From NCBI GenBank assembly GCA_905221605.1, contig CAJNDS010002001.1, forward strand, positions 1,317,001 to 1,381,000: a DNA stretch of 64,000 nt, in the 5' to 3' direction. A model generated the notes under the pieces. It worked only from the letters and a program-made list of their open reading frames with translations, was not told where the DNA came from and made no database searches. Both the position numbers and the translations under genes were made by a program. Source of the DNA: Symbiodinium natans (lineage: Eukaryota; Sar; Dinophyceae; Suessiales; Symbiodiniaceae). This document shows, one piece after another, positions 63,741 to 64,000 of this stretch; position 1 is the first letter of the stretch, and every line of letters begins with the position of its first letter.

Positions 63741-64000
63741 CTTGGGGCGGGGGGGGGGGGGGGTGTTTCAAGGGAGTCTTTAGAGGGTGGGGGGTGGGGG
63801 GGGGGGGGGTTTGGGTTTTTTGGGTTTAGGGTTTAGGATTTAGGGTTTAGGGTTCAGGGTTTAGGATTACAGGGCTTTTAAGGAGTCCTGAGCCAAGGGC
63901 TGCCTGAGGGTCTAGGGCCTAGGATTTGTAAGGCTGGCGGGGAGGGGCTGACAAGAAATAGTGCAGAAGCCCCCATGCCACTGCATCGCAAGAGCTCACA

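Overview
This window looks like nuclear DNA from a dinoflagellate, most likely a Symbiodinium-like (Suessiales) alga. The reasons are: every convincing coding segment is on the minus strand; two of three short introns whose ends can be fixed by reading frame use GA-AG borders, a known dinoflagellate habit; those introns are inverted-repeat 'introner' elements; and there is a remnant of a copia-type Gag, an AP2-domain protein and an ankyrin-repeat gene. TTTAGGG/CCCTAAA heptamers, the plant/alveolate telomere unit, occur throughout but in the interior of genes, so this is not a chromosome end. The species call is inference.

Layout, high to low coordinates (the direction of transcription). 63.8-41.8 kb: a scatter of very short minus-strand exons, several carrying calmodulin-binding IQ-type motifs (63.7, 61.6, 57.5, 55.1, 50.8 kb), separated by 0.5-3 kb introns. 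Inside this span lies an uninterrupted 479-codon gene (51.8-53.3 kb) joining an AP2 DNA-binding domain to what look like two PD-(D/E)XK-type nuclease domains. 40.7-39.7 kb: an ankyrin-repeat gene with one introner intron, a ubiquitin-like N-terminus and frameshifts. 38.2-2.6 kb: about 35 short exons that in order resemble the C-terminal half of a VPS13/chorein lipid-transfer protein (VAB/SHR-BD region and what follows), running off the left edge. Inside it, same strand, sits a complete three-exon L-rhamnose mutarotase gene (31.4-30.7 kb) and, at 22.6-22.9 kb, a broken Gag fragment.

The most striking feature is the arrangement of the telomere-like heptamers. Around most long-gene exons the plus strand reads CCCTAAA-repeats / exon / TTTAGGG-repeats, which means that in the transcript each intron begins with UUUAGGG repeats and ends with CCCUAAA repeats, so the two ends of each intron are complementary. 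The compact embedded genes lack this and instead carry about 118-bp introners or no introns. The middles of the long introns hold at least ten families of short inverted-repeat (MITE-like) elements.

Exon calls rest on open frame, amino-acid composition, splice-like borders and a few family motifs read by eye. Most are not individually proven, and exon chains across kilobases are inference. Stretches not listed hold degenerate heptamer repeats and sequence in which I see no gene.
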